A stretch of DNA of 64,000 nucleotides, from the NCBI GenBank assembly GCA_021789895.1, contig JAJYIU010000013.1:26166-90165 (forward strand), in the 5' to 3' direction. The position numbers and the translations under genes were made by a program. Below, in pieces: positions 34,424 through 45,900 of this stretch. Below the pieces are notes generated by a model. It did not search any database, was not told where the DNA came from, and saw nothing but the letters and a program-made list of their open reading frames with translations. Each line of letters opens with the position of its first letter. Within the stretch, counting starts at the first letter, position 1. This stretch comes from Acidobacteriota bacterium. GTDB lineage: Bacteria; Acidobacteriota; Terriglobia; Terriglobales; SCQP01.

Positions 34424-35899
34424 CTATGGAGACGGATGGGCGCCGTCCGTAGCTCCGGCAATGCCCAACTGCTGCAAAATCGCGGGATTCGGCGATTGCA
34501 CCGCCAGCGGGTTGTGACACACGGTGCAATCCTGGGTCAGCACCTGGCCGGCCTGCCCGGCCAGGTGCAAATTGCCATGGCAGCGGAAGCAGCCGGGAGA
34601 ATTGACGTGTCCCAGGTTGTTGGGGTAATAGCCCCAGCCGATTTTCATGCTGGGAAAGACGTTTTCACGGTAAATGCGCATGATAGCGGCGGCGGAGGCG
34701 GCAATCGCGTTGCGTTTTTGCGCCGCCAGGGCCGGATATTTCGCCGCGTAAAAGCGTTGCAGCGCCCGCGGAATCGCGCGCGCGGCGGCCTGCCGGCTCG
34801 GATAGCCGGCCTCGAGCAGCGCCACCCCCTGTTGCTTGAGGTAAGGCAGGGTGGCGTCCATGCTGCCCGCGGCGAGCGCCGCGTTCAAGGCCTCATTGGG
34901 GAGATGGAAGGTATGCGACGGCTGGTTATGGCAGTCAATGCAATCCATCGTGCGGCCGGATTGCAGATTGACGCTTTGCGGCGGCGTCGCATCGTCCACA
35001 TAAAGCCGTTTCTTGCCGGTGAGAGTGTTGACGTATTCCACCCAATGCACCTTCTGCCGGCTGGCGTCGGCGCCATAGACGATATGAACGCCGGCGGCGA
35101 CGTGCGCGCCGTGAATGCCGCCCTGGCCGTTGCCGCCGCCGATATGCATCAGCAGCACGGTGGTGGTGCGCGTGTTCGCCGCATCCGCGGCGTAATGCGG
35201 AATCGTCACCAGGCGATTGCCCTCAAATCGCGCCGGCCAATGGCACTGCTCGCAGGTTTCGCGGGCCGGGCGGAGATTGGTGATCGGCACCGGTATCGGC
35301 CGCGGATAAGTGTTGAACAGCACCGCAAAGACCTGATGCACGCCGGAGAGCTTGCTGCGCACAAACCAGGAGGCGCCCGGCCCGATGTGGCATTGCACGC
35401 AGGCCACCCGCGCATGCGGCGAATGCAGGTAGGTGACATATTCCGGCTGCATCACCGTGTGACAGGTGCGGCCGCAGAAGGTGACGCTGTCCATGTAATT
35501 GACGCCGCTGTAAACGAGCTGGCTGCCGATGACGATGTTGGCGCAGGTGGCGATGGCGACAAAGCCCACCAGGCGGCGGAAATCCCGGTTGGTGAAGTCG
35601 AGCGGGGGAAAATTCGCGGGATAGATGCCGCGGCGCAATTCGCGATGCTTTTGCCAGGCCACGCCGGCGGCAATCAGCAGCAGGCCGCCAAAGAACACCG
35701 CCGGTAGTCCTAGAAAAATCAAAATCCCGATGTAGGGGTGCACCACCTCGCCGCGCAGCGCGGCCGGCAGCAGATAAAGCCAAAACACGCCGCCGACCGT
35801 GACCATGACCACGCCGATGCGGCTGATCAGGTTGCTGGAAAGATGCACGATCGGCAAAAACCACTCGCGAAATCTGTCCGAGGCGGTGTTCTGAGTCAT
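34424..35899 (-). CDS. NapC/NirT-type membrane hexahaem cytochrome c
   Basis: A 491-residue membrane-anchored multihaem cytochrome. Three hydrophobic segments (about 28-50, 57-80, 107-130) precede the haem region. There are five CXXCH sites: CVQCH 167-171, CEQCH 216-220, CIDCH 320-324, CFRCH 437-441 and CTVCH 458-462. A sixth site, CGRTCH at 142-147, has three residues between the cysteines. The first half (ARVACVQCHIGPGASWFVRSKLSG, LRPARETCEQCHWPARF) is NapC/NrfH-like. It probably passes quinol electrons to periplasmic carriers, such as the small cytochrome encoded 157 bp downstream on the same strand. Confidence 0.88.
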   Translation of the reverse strand: MTQNTASDRFREWFLPIVHLSSNLISRIGVVMVTVGGVFWLYLLPAALRGEVVHPYIGILIFLGLPAVFFGGLLLIAAGVAWQKHRELRRGIYPANFPPLDFTNRDFRRLVGFVAIATCANIVIGSQLVYSGVNYMDSVTFCGRTCHTVMQPEYVTYLHSPHARVACVQCHIGPGASWFVRSKLSGVHQVFAVLFNTYPRPIPVPITNLRPARETCEQCHWPARFEGNRLVTIPHYAADAANTRTTTVLLMHIGGGNGQGGIHGAHVAAGVHIVYGADASRQKVHWVEYVNTLTGKKRLYVDDATPPQSVNLQSGRTMDCIDCHNQPSHTFHLPNEALNAALAAGSMDATLPYLKQQGVALLEAGYPSRQAAARAIPRALQRFYAAKYPALAAQKRNAIAASAAAIMRIYRENVFPSMKIGWGYYPNNLGHVNSPGCFRCHGNLHLAGQAGQVLTQDCTVCHNPLAVQSPNPAILQQLGIAGATDGAHPSP

Positions 35900-36056
35900 C
35901 GTTCAGTTACTCTTGAGATAGAAGTATCGCATTGATGATCCCTTGAGACGCAAGTCCGCCGCCCCGGGCAGAAAACAACGGCGCTGGACTGCGCCGTCCT
36001 TGCGCCTGGGCGGCGGATGATGGTCAAGATCAGGAAAGGCGGCGGGCCGGGCGGCG

Positions 36057-36377
36057 CTACTTATGCTGCAGCGCGCGCACGTAGGCCACCAGCGCCCGGA
36101 TTTGCGCCGGCGAGAGCGAGTTATAGGCGGGCATGGGCGACGCGCCTTTGCGGATGATGGCGGCGATCTGGGCGTTGGTTTTTTTCTTCGCGGCCGGCGT
36201 CAGCAGGTTCGTTTTGGGGCCCATGAAGCTCACCCCGCCGCCGCTGCTGCCGTGGCAGCCGGCGCATTTGGCGGTATAAAGCTTATGTCCCGCCGCCGGC
36301 TTGGCGGCCTGAGCCGTAACCAGCCCTATCCCCAGCGCCAGGGCTGCGATTCCAATCCATTGCTGCATGCGTGTCAT
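36057..36377 (-). CDS. Small mono-haem cytochrome c
   Basis: A 106-residue secreted cytochrome c with signal peptide (WIGIAALALGIGLVTAQA), CAGCH (about residues 38-42) and the axial-Met segment SPMPAYNSL, ending PAQIRALVAYVRAL. The start has AAGGA seven bases upstream. It lies upstream of the hexahaem cytochrome on the same strand, so both probably belong to one periplasmic electron-transfer unit. It is similar to the cytochrome at 1012-1386. Confidence 0.9.
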   Translation of the reverse strand: MTRMQQWIGIAALALGIGLVTAQAAKPAAGHKLYTAKCAGCHGSSGGGVSFMGPKTNLLTPAAKKKTNAQIAAIIRKGASPMPAYNSLSPAQIRALVAYVRALQHK

Positions 36378-36628
36378 AGTCCATTCCTTTCACCGGCAAT
36401 GCTGCCGCCGGCTGCAGTTCTATTGTCGGCCAGGCGCGGCGGCGCGGCTGTGATGCCGGTCATGCGTGCGCACCGCGGCGCTTACTTCGGTGCGTGCGCG
36501 GTAAAGCGCGAGCAGCCTGTGCGCGGAAATGCCGGCTACGCTGGCCGTTCTAGCTGGGGGTGGCATCCGGTTGCGGGTTCGATTTCTACGCAATAGATTT
36601 GCTGCCGGGAATCACACGATATAGTCAT

Positions 36629-36657
36629 TTGGTATTACGCTGACTGGTAGCTAAAAT
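36629..36657 (+). promoter_or_regulatory. Candidate promoter for the giant gene
   Basis: TTGGTA (36629-36634), 17-nt spacer, TAAAAT (36652-36657), facing the giant gene whose start is about 270 bp downstream. The long untranslated leader this implies contains the inverted repeat at 36695-36730. Confidence 0.45.
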
Positions 36658-36694
36658 ATTGCCGGCAGAACCGCAGACGAATAGTAAGCGTCGG

Positions 36695-36730
36695 TCAGGG
36701 AACATTTTAGATATTTTAATTTTTCCCTGA
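36695..36730. repeat. Inverted repeat TCAGGGAA / TTCCCTGA with an AT-rich loop
   Basis: Perfect 8-bp arms at 36695-36702 and 36723-36730 enclose a 20-nt AT-rich loop. It could be an operator or an RNA hairpin in the leader of the giant gene. It shares the arm-AT loop-arm layout with the elements at 15081, 60934 and 63783 but not their sequence. Confidence 0.5.
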
Positions 36731-36931
36731 TTGCCAGCAGGTTTGTGGTATGGTAATTGAGCCGAGCGGCTGTGGCATTACCCCTTCGGCACAGTTTCCA
36801 TCACCACGGAAGTATCACCCGGTTGCCGACTCAGTGCATGCACCGGTGAATCGAGCATTGCGGTTTCCCCCTCGAGCCATTCACTGGCAGCGGAAGTTGA
36901 TTCCCCGGTCCATGGCTTGCTGCAGGAGCTT

Positions 36932-39900
36932 ATGTTATTGCGTTACTTTTCTTTCCCCCCACGCCGTTCCCCGTCCGCCCCGCCGCAACCGCGGCGCAGG
37001 CCTCTCCGCCGGCTGAGGCTGCTGACGCTGTTGCTGGCCGCAGCCGGATTGATGCTGGCGAGCCGAACGCCATTGCGCGCGCAGAATATTGCCTCCGGCA
37101 GCGTCACACTGGCGAACCGCGTCCAGCTCATCGCCGGCGCAGGCGGCGGCGCCGCCAGCACCACGCCGGGCAGTCCGTTCGTCAGCTTCTCGCAAGTTCG
37201 CAAGGTTGCCGTGGACGCTTCCGGCAACATCTACATTGCCGATACCGGCACCAGCGAAATTTACGAACTCTACGCCGCGACTGGCAAACTGGCCGTGATT
37301 GCCGGCGGCGGCTCGACTGCTCCCAGCGCCACGCCCATCGCCGCCACCTCGATCAGCATGATCTCGCCCACTGGCTTGGCCGTGGACGCATCGGGCAATG
37401 TTTACATTGCCGACGCCGGTCTGGGGGAAATTTACGAGGTTTACGCCTCCAGCGGCAATCTGGTGTTGCTGGCTGGCGGCGGAGCCAGTGCGCCCGCCAC
37501 CACGGCCGCCAGTCCCACCGGCGTCAGCCTGAGCAACCCTAGCGGCGTGGCCGTGGATGCGGCCGGCAACCTGTACATCGCCGACAACGGAAACAACGAA
37601 ATCGAAGAGCTCTATGCCGCTGGCGTCAACAGCGGCAACCTGGCAGTGATCGCCGGCGGCGGCGCCGGCTCTCCCAGCACCACCGCTTCGCCGGCAACCA
37701 CGGTTGCTTTAAACGGCCCCGTCGATGTTGCGCTCGATGCCGCCGGCAATCTCTATATCGCCGATAGCTGGAACAACGAGATTGAAGAGCTCTACGCTTC
37801 CGGCGTGAATCAAGGCCAGTTGGCGGTCATCGCCGGAGGCGGCGCGAATGCGCCCGGCTATAACGCCACCACCGCCACCTCGGTGCTGCTGAACGATCCG
37901 CAAGCGGTCGCCATGGATGCGGCCGGCGACGTTTTTATCGCCGATGCCGGCAATAAGGAATTCGAAGAGGTTGACGCCTCCAGCGGCAATCTTGCCGTCA
38001 TTGCCGGCGGCGGCACGGTCGCGCCCGCCACTTCGCTCGAGACCGCCGGCAACGCGCAGTTTCTCGGCGCCTATGGCGTGGCGGTAAAGCGTAACGGCGA
38101 CGTCGTTCTGGGCGATGCCCAGGCGGTCTCCGAGCTTTCGACCGGCGCCACGCTGTCCGCTACCGCCGTCGGCTCGACTTCGTCCAGCCAGACGATCTGG
38201 ATTCAGCTTACGGCCGCATCCAAAATCTCCTCCATCACCGCCTCCAAGGCGGCCAACGGCGCGCAGGAATTCAGTCTCGGCTCGGTGTCCGGCTGCACCG
38301 TGGATGACTCGACCCTCAATAGTTCGGGAACGATCTGCCAGGTTCCCGTCACGTTTTCCCCCGCCTGTCCCGGCCTGCGCGGCGCCCAAATCCAGTTGCT
38401 TAACGGCAACACCATTATTGGCTCCGTCGGCGTGCAGGCGCTGGGCCAGGCCCCGCAAGTGGCCGAATCGCCCGGCGGCATCACCGCCGTCGCCGGGGGC
38501 GGGTCAACCGTTCCCAACTCCATCGCCGCCATCAACCCCGCCACCAGTGCCCAACTGTTGAGCCCGCATGACGTCGCGGTGGATCCCGCCGGCAATCTTT
38601 ACATCGCCGATCAAGCTAACCGCCTGGTTGAGCTCGCGAGTTCCACCGGCCTGTTGGCAATCGCCGGCGGAGGCTTCAATTCCCCCGGCACGACCCCGCA
38701 AAGCGCTACTGCGGTCGCCCTCAACACCCCCAGCGGCGTGGCCGTGGATGCGGCCGGCAACGTCTATATTGCCGACTCCGGCCTTGCCGAGGTCATGAAG
38801 CGCACCGTGGATGGCAACCTCACCGTCATCGCCGGCGTCAGCGCAGGCAATAATAATGCCTATGCGCCCGGCGTCACCCCGCAGAGCGCCACCAGCGTGC
38901 GCCTGGGCGGACCCACCTCGGTGGCCGTGGATGGCGCCGGTAATGTTTATATCGCCGACCCGCCCTCCAACCAGATTGACGAAATCTATGCTTCCAGCGG
39001 CGAGTTGGCCGTCATCGCCGGCGGCGGCGCCAACGCCCCCGCCGCTACCGCTCAGAGCGCCACCGCCGTGGCGCTCAATAATCCCCAGGCCGTGGCCGTG
39101 GATAGCGCCGGCAATGTTTTTATCGCCGATCAAGGCAATCGCGTCGTCGAGGAATATTACCCCGCCAGCGGCACGCTCGCCGTCATCGCCGGCGGCGGTT
39201 CGACCCCGGCCAGTTCGACCCCGCAGAGCGCCACCGGCGTCAGCCTCCCCAGCCCCAGCGGCGTGGCCGTGGACGCCGCCGGCGACGTCTTTATCGGCGA
39301 TTCCGTCCTCACCGCCGTCGCCGAGCGCTATGCCGCCGGCGGCCTGGCGCTCATTGCCGGAGGCGGTTTTACGCCCCCGGGCACGACCGCCGGGAGCGCG
39401 CTGAGCGCTCAAATCAGCCCCGCCGGTCTGGCCGTGGATGGCGCTGGAAATCTCTACCTCGCCGACGGTTTCAGCAACCTCGTCGAAAAAATCTCCGCCG
39501 CCGCCTTCGCCCTCACCTTCCCGCAAACCAATCCCGGCAGCACCAGCTCGGCCCAGGTCGTCACCGTCTTCAACAACGGCAACCAGTCGCTCTCGATCGC
39601 CATTCCCGGCTCGGGCGACAACCCCGCCGTCTCCGCCAACTTCAGCCTCGATTCCACCCCCTCCACCGCCTGCCCGCTGATTGCCGGCACCGCTTCCAGC
39701 CCCGGCTCGCTCTCTTCCGGCGCGTTCTGCACGCTGTCGCTGGCCTTCGCTCCCTCCACCAGCGGCACGCTCAGCGGCACCGCCGCGCTCACCGACAACA
39801 GCCTCAATGCCGCCGGCGCCACGCAAACTGTTTCCATGAGCGGCAGCGCCGGCAAGAGCGCCGATACCGTGACGTTCACTACCGTCGACGCCCAGACCTA

Positions 39901-42900
39901 TGGCGTCGCCCCGATCACGCTCTCGGCGACGGGAACTTCCACCGGAGCGATTACCTATAAAGTGGTCAGCGGCCCGGCAGCCGTTTCGGGGAATCAGTTG
40001 ACCATCACCGGTGCGGGCTCGGTCGTGGTCGAAGCCGACCAGGCCGCGGATGCCAGCTACAACGCCGGCTCGGCCCAGCAGACGATCACCGTCAAGCAAG
40101 CGGCGCTCACCATCACGGCGTCGAGCGCGTCCATGAGCTATGACAGCACGCCGCCGGCGATCACGGCGAGCTACAGCGGGTTTGTAAATGGCGACATGGC
40201 GGCTTCGCTAACCACGGCGCCCACCTGCAGCACCACGGCGACGAGCAGTTCGGCGGCGGGGACGTATCCGAGCAGTTGCTCGGGCGCGGCGGATGTCAAC
40301 TATGCGATTAGCTACGTTAGCGGCACGGTGACGGTGAATAAGGCAACGCCAACGCTGACCTGGGCGACACCGGCGGCGATTACTTATGGCACGGCGCTCA
40401 GCTCAACCCAGCTTGATGCCACGGCTTCTGTAGCCGGTACCCTTGTTTACTCGCCGGCGGCTGGCACGGTGCTTAGCGCCGGATCGCACACCTTATCGGT
40501 GACCTTCACGCCAACCGATAACACCGACTACAACACGGCGACGGCGATGGTAACGCTGACCGTCAACCAAGCGGCGCTGACCATCACGGCGTCGAGCGCG
40601 TCCATGAGCTATGGCAGCACGCCGCCGGTGATCACGGCGAGCTATAGCGGGTTTGTAAATGGTGACACGGCGGCTTCGCTAACCACGGCGCCCACCTGCA
40701 GTACCACGGCGACAAGCAGTTCGGCGGCGGGGACGTATCCGAGCAGTTGCTCGGGCGCGGTGGATGCGAATTATAAAATCACCTATGTCCCCGGTACCGT
40801 GACGGTCATGGCCGAAGGCGCCGGACTGGTTTCCTCCGGCTCGGGCCTGAACAATAGCTTTCCCCAGACCGCGATCGGCGCCAGCTCGTCCTCGCAGACG
40901 CTGCAAATTGAAATCGTCAACGCCAGCGCCATCTCGTCTATCACCGCCGCTACGGGACCGAAGGGCGTTCCGGAATTTACGCTGGGCGCGATTACCGGCT
41001 GCACGACGGATGGCACGACGGTGAACCCCGCGGGCACGATTTGCCAGGTGCCGGTCACCTTCTCGCCCGCCTATCCCGGCATGCGCAGCGCCGCCATCAC
41101 CGTTGCCAACGGCGGCACAAACTTAGCCACCGTCGGCGTGTACGGCGTCGGACAAGGCCCGGAAGCGGTGATCGCGCCGGGTGCGGTCGGCACTATCGCC
41201 GGCTTGGGGACTGCCGCCGTAAATGCCACTCCGGCAGTCCCGGCTTCGGTCCAATTGACCGACCCCGGCTCGGTCGCGGTGGATTCCGCCGGCAATATTT
41301 ATGTCGGGGAACAAAACCAGGTGGACGAAATCACCGCCGCCGATGGAAAAATCAAATTGATTGCCGGCAGCGGCAGCGGCAATGTGACCAGCACGCCTCA
41401 AGCCGCCACGTCGGTTTCTTTGACCGGTAATCCATATTTGAAAATTGCGGTGGATGCCGCCGGCAATGTCTATATCGCCGATACGGCCAGGAACACCATT
41501 GATGAAGTCTATGCCTATAACGATCGCATCGCGATTATCGCGGGCGGCGGCACTGCCGCCATTGGCAGCACGCCGCAGAATGCGGCCGGCGTAAGCTTTG
41601 GATCCGGCGCTCCGAATTCGATTGGCGTGGATGCCGCCGGCAATATTTATGTTATTGACGGAACCAATTCACTCGATGAATACACCCATGATCGAATCAG
41701 CGCTACCGGAGCGTATGCAGTCAGCCTGGCCGTTGATCCGGCCGGCAAGGTGTATTTTCTCAGTGGCACCAATGAAATCTGGGTATATGCCAATGGCATC
41801 TTTACTAATTCAGGTGGATTCGGGCTCAAACTGGCAGTTGACTCGATTGGGAATCTATATTTTTCCGACGGAACGAATCAACTCTGGGAATATGCCAATG
41901 GCACATTTACAAAGCTTCCTTATACATTCCAGAGTTACGGCGGCTTCGCCGTGGACTATGCCGGCGATATCTATTTTGGGGTCAATAACAATGGAGCCTA
42001 TACCTTGGATGAATACTCCGCCGCCGCCGCGCCGCTGAATTTCGGTAACGTTAATCTCGGCAGCACCAGCGCCGCGCAGACCGCGACGGTCTTCAATATC
42101 GGCAACCAGGCGCTCTCGATCACTGCCCCCGCTTCAGGCTCTAATCCCAGCCTGCCCGCCGGCTTCAGCCTCGACTCCTCCTCTTCCACCTGTCCGGCTG
42201 TCACCGCGGGCGCCTCCGCGGGCTCGCTGGCCGCCGGCGCCACCTGCAACCTGGGAGTAATATTTGCGCCCTCCATCCCCGTCCCATCAAGCGGTTCGCT
42301 GACCCTGTCCGACAACAGCCTCAATGCCGCCGGCGCGACGCAAACCGTCGCACTGAGCGGTAATGGTATCGGACTGACGCAGACGATCACCTTCGCCCTG
42401 GCCTCGCCGGCTACTTATGGCGTTACGCCCATCACGCTCATGGCCACTGGCGGCGCCTCCGGCAACCCGGTCACCTTCTCCATCACCGGCGGCAGCCAGT
42501 ACGGCACGCTGAGCGGAACCAACAATTCTATTCTCACGGTCACCGGCGTAGGAACAATTACTATCGCTGCCAACCAAGCCGGCGGCGGCCAATATGCCGC
42601 CGCGGCCGAGGTGACCCAAACCCTGGTAGTCAACCCCGCGCCGCTGACCATCACCGCCTCCAGCGCTACGATGATTTACGGCGGCACGCCGCCAGCCATC
42701 ACGCCCATCTACAGCGGTTTCGTGAATGGCGATACGGCGGCGACGCTGACTACGCCTCCCATCTGCTCCACCACCGCCACCAGCGCCTCCGGGGTGGGAA
42801 GCTACCCCAGCACTTGCACCGGCGCGGCGGATCTCAATTACAACATCACCTTTGTCAGCGGCGTCGTGACGGTTTCGGTCGAAGCCGCCGGACTGGTTTC

Positions 42901-45900
42901 TTCCGGCTCGGGCCTGAACAATAACTTCCCCCAGACCGCGATCGGCGCCAGCTCGGCCGCGCAGACACTGCAAATCGAAATCGTCAATGCCAGCGCCATC
43001 TCGTCCATTACCGCCGCCTCGGGGCCGAAGGGCGTCCCGGAATTTAAGCTCGGCACGATCACCGGCTGCACGCTCGATGGAAAAACTTCCAACCCCGCCG
43101 GAACCGTATGCACCGTTCCAGTCACCTTCTCGCCCGCTTATCCCGGCATGCGCAGCGCCGCCATCACCGTCGCCAATGGCAGCACAAAGTTAGGCACGGT
43201 CGGCGTGTACGGCGTCGGCCAGGGCCCGGAGGCGGTGATCGCGCCGGGCGAGGCCAGCAATATCGCCGGCGGTGGGAGTGCTCCGGTTGAAGCCAACCCG
43301 CAAGATCCTGCTACGGTCAGGTTGTATGTGCCCGGCGCGGTCGCAGTGGATGCCGCCGGCGATATTTACATTGGCGATGCCAACCAGGTTGACGAAATTT
43401 CCGCCGCCGATGGAAACATCAAATTGATTGCCGGCGGCGGCAATTTGAGTAATGAAGTTACTACAATACCGCTGCCGGCTACTTCCATTGGCTTGGGCGG
43501 AAATAATGGAAATCTCGGCGTCGGCGTGGATGCTGCCGGCAATGTGTATATCGCCGATTATGCACAAAATCGAATTGACGAAGTCTATGCCGCCAGCGGT
43601 CGGATTGTTTGTATAGTTGGCTGTGGTAGTGCTTTACTGAATAGCTCTGTCCAGCCCGCGGCCAATGTAGGTTTGTCTGGTCCGAATGTCATCTCCGTAG
43701 ATCCGGCGGGCAATATTTATATCTCTGATGTGAATGGAATCTCCTACTACAATGCCGCCACCGGACAGATCCATTTGATCGGTTCTGCAAAAGTTCAGGC
43801 CTTGGCGCTGGATGTGGCCAGCCCAGCGGCCGGCACTCTTTATGCTGCAACAAACAATGGTTTCTGGAAATATGTTACAGGCACTTGGACACTACTCTCC
43901 ACGAATTCAGCCATCGTCGGATTGGCGGTCAATGCGGCCGGGAATGTTTACTTGCTCAATAGCGATGGCTCCGTCCAGATGTTCAATCCAATTACCAGCC
44001 GGACCGTGGCACTCGCCCCGGCCGGGACAGCCTTGCTGTCGAATCCATCATACTTACCATCCGATATCAGCCTGGCCGCCGACGGCGCCGGCAACCTCTA
44101 TTTTGGAGATGAGGGTGATTTCATCCATAAACTTTCCGCCGCCGCCGCGCCGCTGAATTTCGGAAGCGTCAATCTGGGCAGCAGCAGCGCCGCGCAGACG
44201 GCGACGGTGGCGAATATCGGAAACCAGCCACTATCAATCCCCGCCCCCGCTTCGGGCAATAATCCCATCCTGACCGCCGGCTTCAACCTCGACTCCTCGG
44301 CTTCCACCTGTCCGGTTATCGCCTCCGGCGGCGCCGCCGGCACCCTGGCCGCCGGCGCCGATTGCACCCTGGCCGTGTCTTTTTCTCCAGTGGCCGTCGG
44401 TACGGCGAGCGGTTCGCTGACCCTGTCCGACAACAGCCTGAATGCCGCCGGCGCGACGCAAACCGTCGCGCTCAGCGGCGTCGGCATCGGCACGCCGGCG
44501 ATGGCGATGCTTGCCCCAGTCCGCCTCACCTTCGCCAGCCAGGCGGTGGGTTCCACCAGCGAACAGCAAACGGTGACGCTGACCAATTCCGGCCAGACGC
44601 CGCTGGCAATTACTTCGATTTTCACCGACGGCGATTTCGCCGAAACCAATAGCTGCGGCGCCAGCCTGGCCGGCGGCGCCAGTTGCGAGATCGATGTCAC
44701 GTTCACGCCCACCGCGACCGGCAGCCGCACCGGCAGCCTTACCCTGATGGATAGCGCTTATGGCAGCACACAAAATATGCAACTCTCCGGAGAGGGTCTT
44801 GCTTCCACCTCGGGCATCTCGTTTTCGCCCGCGGCGCTGACCTTTGGCAGCACCGATCCGGGTTCAACCAGCACCCTGGGCCTGACCATCATCAACAGCG
44901 GCCATACCGATCTGCACATCGGCAGCATCACGCCGCCCAGCGGATATAGCGTGACCGGCAACTGCGCCACCGTGCCCGCGGGCTCGAGTTGCAGTCTGAA
45001 CGTCAATTTCACTCCCACGGTGAGTGGCCCAGACAGCGGCGTGATCACCTTCACCGACGACGCCGGCGGCGTTTCCAGCAGCACGCAAACCGTGCCGGTT
45101 TCGGGAACAATTGGCTATAGTACCGGGACGATCGCCCAACCCATGGCTGTTGAATTTCCCGCAACCACGGTAGGCGGCAGCAGCGATCCCATTAGCATCT
45201 CGATCTCTACAACCAATGGGGCTTCCGGCATCACAGCTTCGGCTACGGGCGACTACACCGTTGATAATTCCTGTGCCCAACAAACGATAACATCTGCTTC
45301 GACTTGTTCCCTGGAAGTGACATTCCATCCCTCCCTTGCCGGAAACGATTCCGGGACTCTGAATATCCAATACGATGATTCGGTGCGAAATCCGAATTCG
45401 ATGGTAGTTCAGTTGCAAGGGGTGGGGCTGGCCCCGGGAGCGAATCTGATCTGCGCGCCGAATAATCCTTGCTCGCAGCTTACCTTCGGCTCGACGGTCG
45501 CCGGAGAAACTTCCGCCGATTCCCAAACCGTTATCCTCAACAATACCGGCGCGGGCGCGCTTGCCATTACCTCGATTGCCGCCTCTTCCGGTTTCACCCA
45601 GACCAACACCTGCGTGGATAGTTCCGGCTCGGGCAGCCTGGATGCCAGCAAAGGCTGCACTATCAACGTCAGCTTCAGCCCCGCCGCCGGCGCCGCCGGC
45701 GCGCAAACCGGCACGCTGACCATCACGGATAGCGACGGCACGCAAAGCGTGAATTTAAGCGGCCTTGCCACCAGCGTGCTGAGCATCTCGCCCGTCTCGA
45801 CGGTAACGTTTGGCGATCAAATGGTCAGCACGACCAGCAATTCGCAAACGCTGACCATCAAGAATACCAGCAGCACGCCGTTTTTGTTCTCGGCCGGCAC

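Larger units (their letters stand above)
36378..36931. other. Divergent intergenic region upstream of the giant gene
   Basis: 554 bp without a supported gene, between the leftward cytochrome and the rightward giant gene. The middle (about 36600-36760) is visibly AT-richer than its surroundings. It contains a promoter-like pair (36629-36657), an 8-bp inverted repeat (36695-36730) and the 10-bp palindrome GTGCATGCAC (36834-36843). Confidence 0.5.

Noticed and set aside
37100..44130. CRISPR-like or tandem-repeat array in the giant gene
   Set aside because: The periodic similarity is coding (NHL repeat units) with irregular spacing and an intact reading frame, not a DNA repeat-spacer array.
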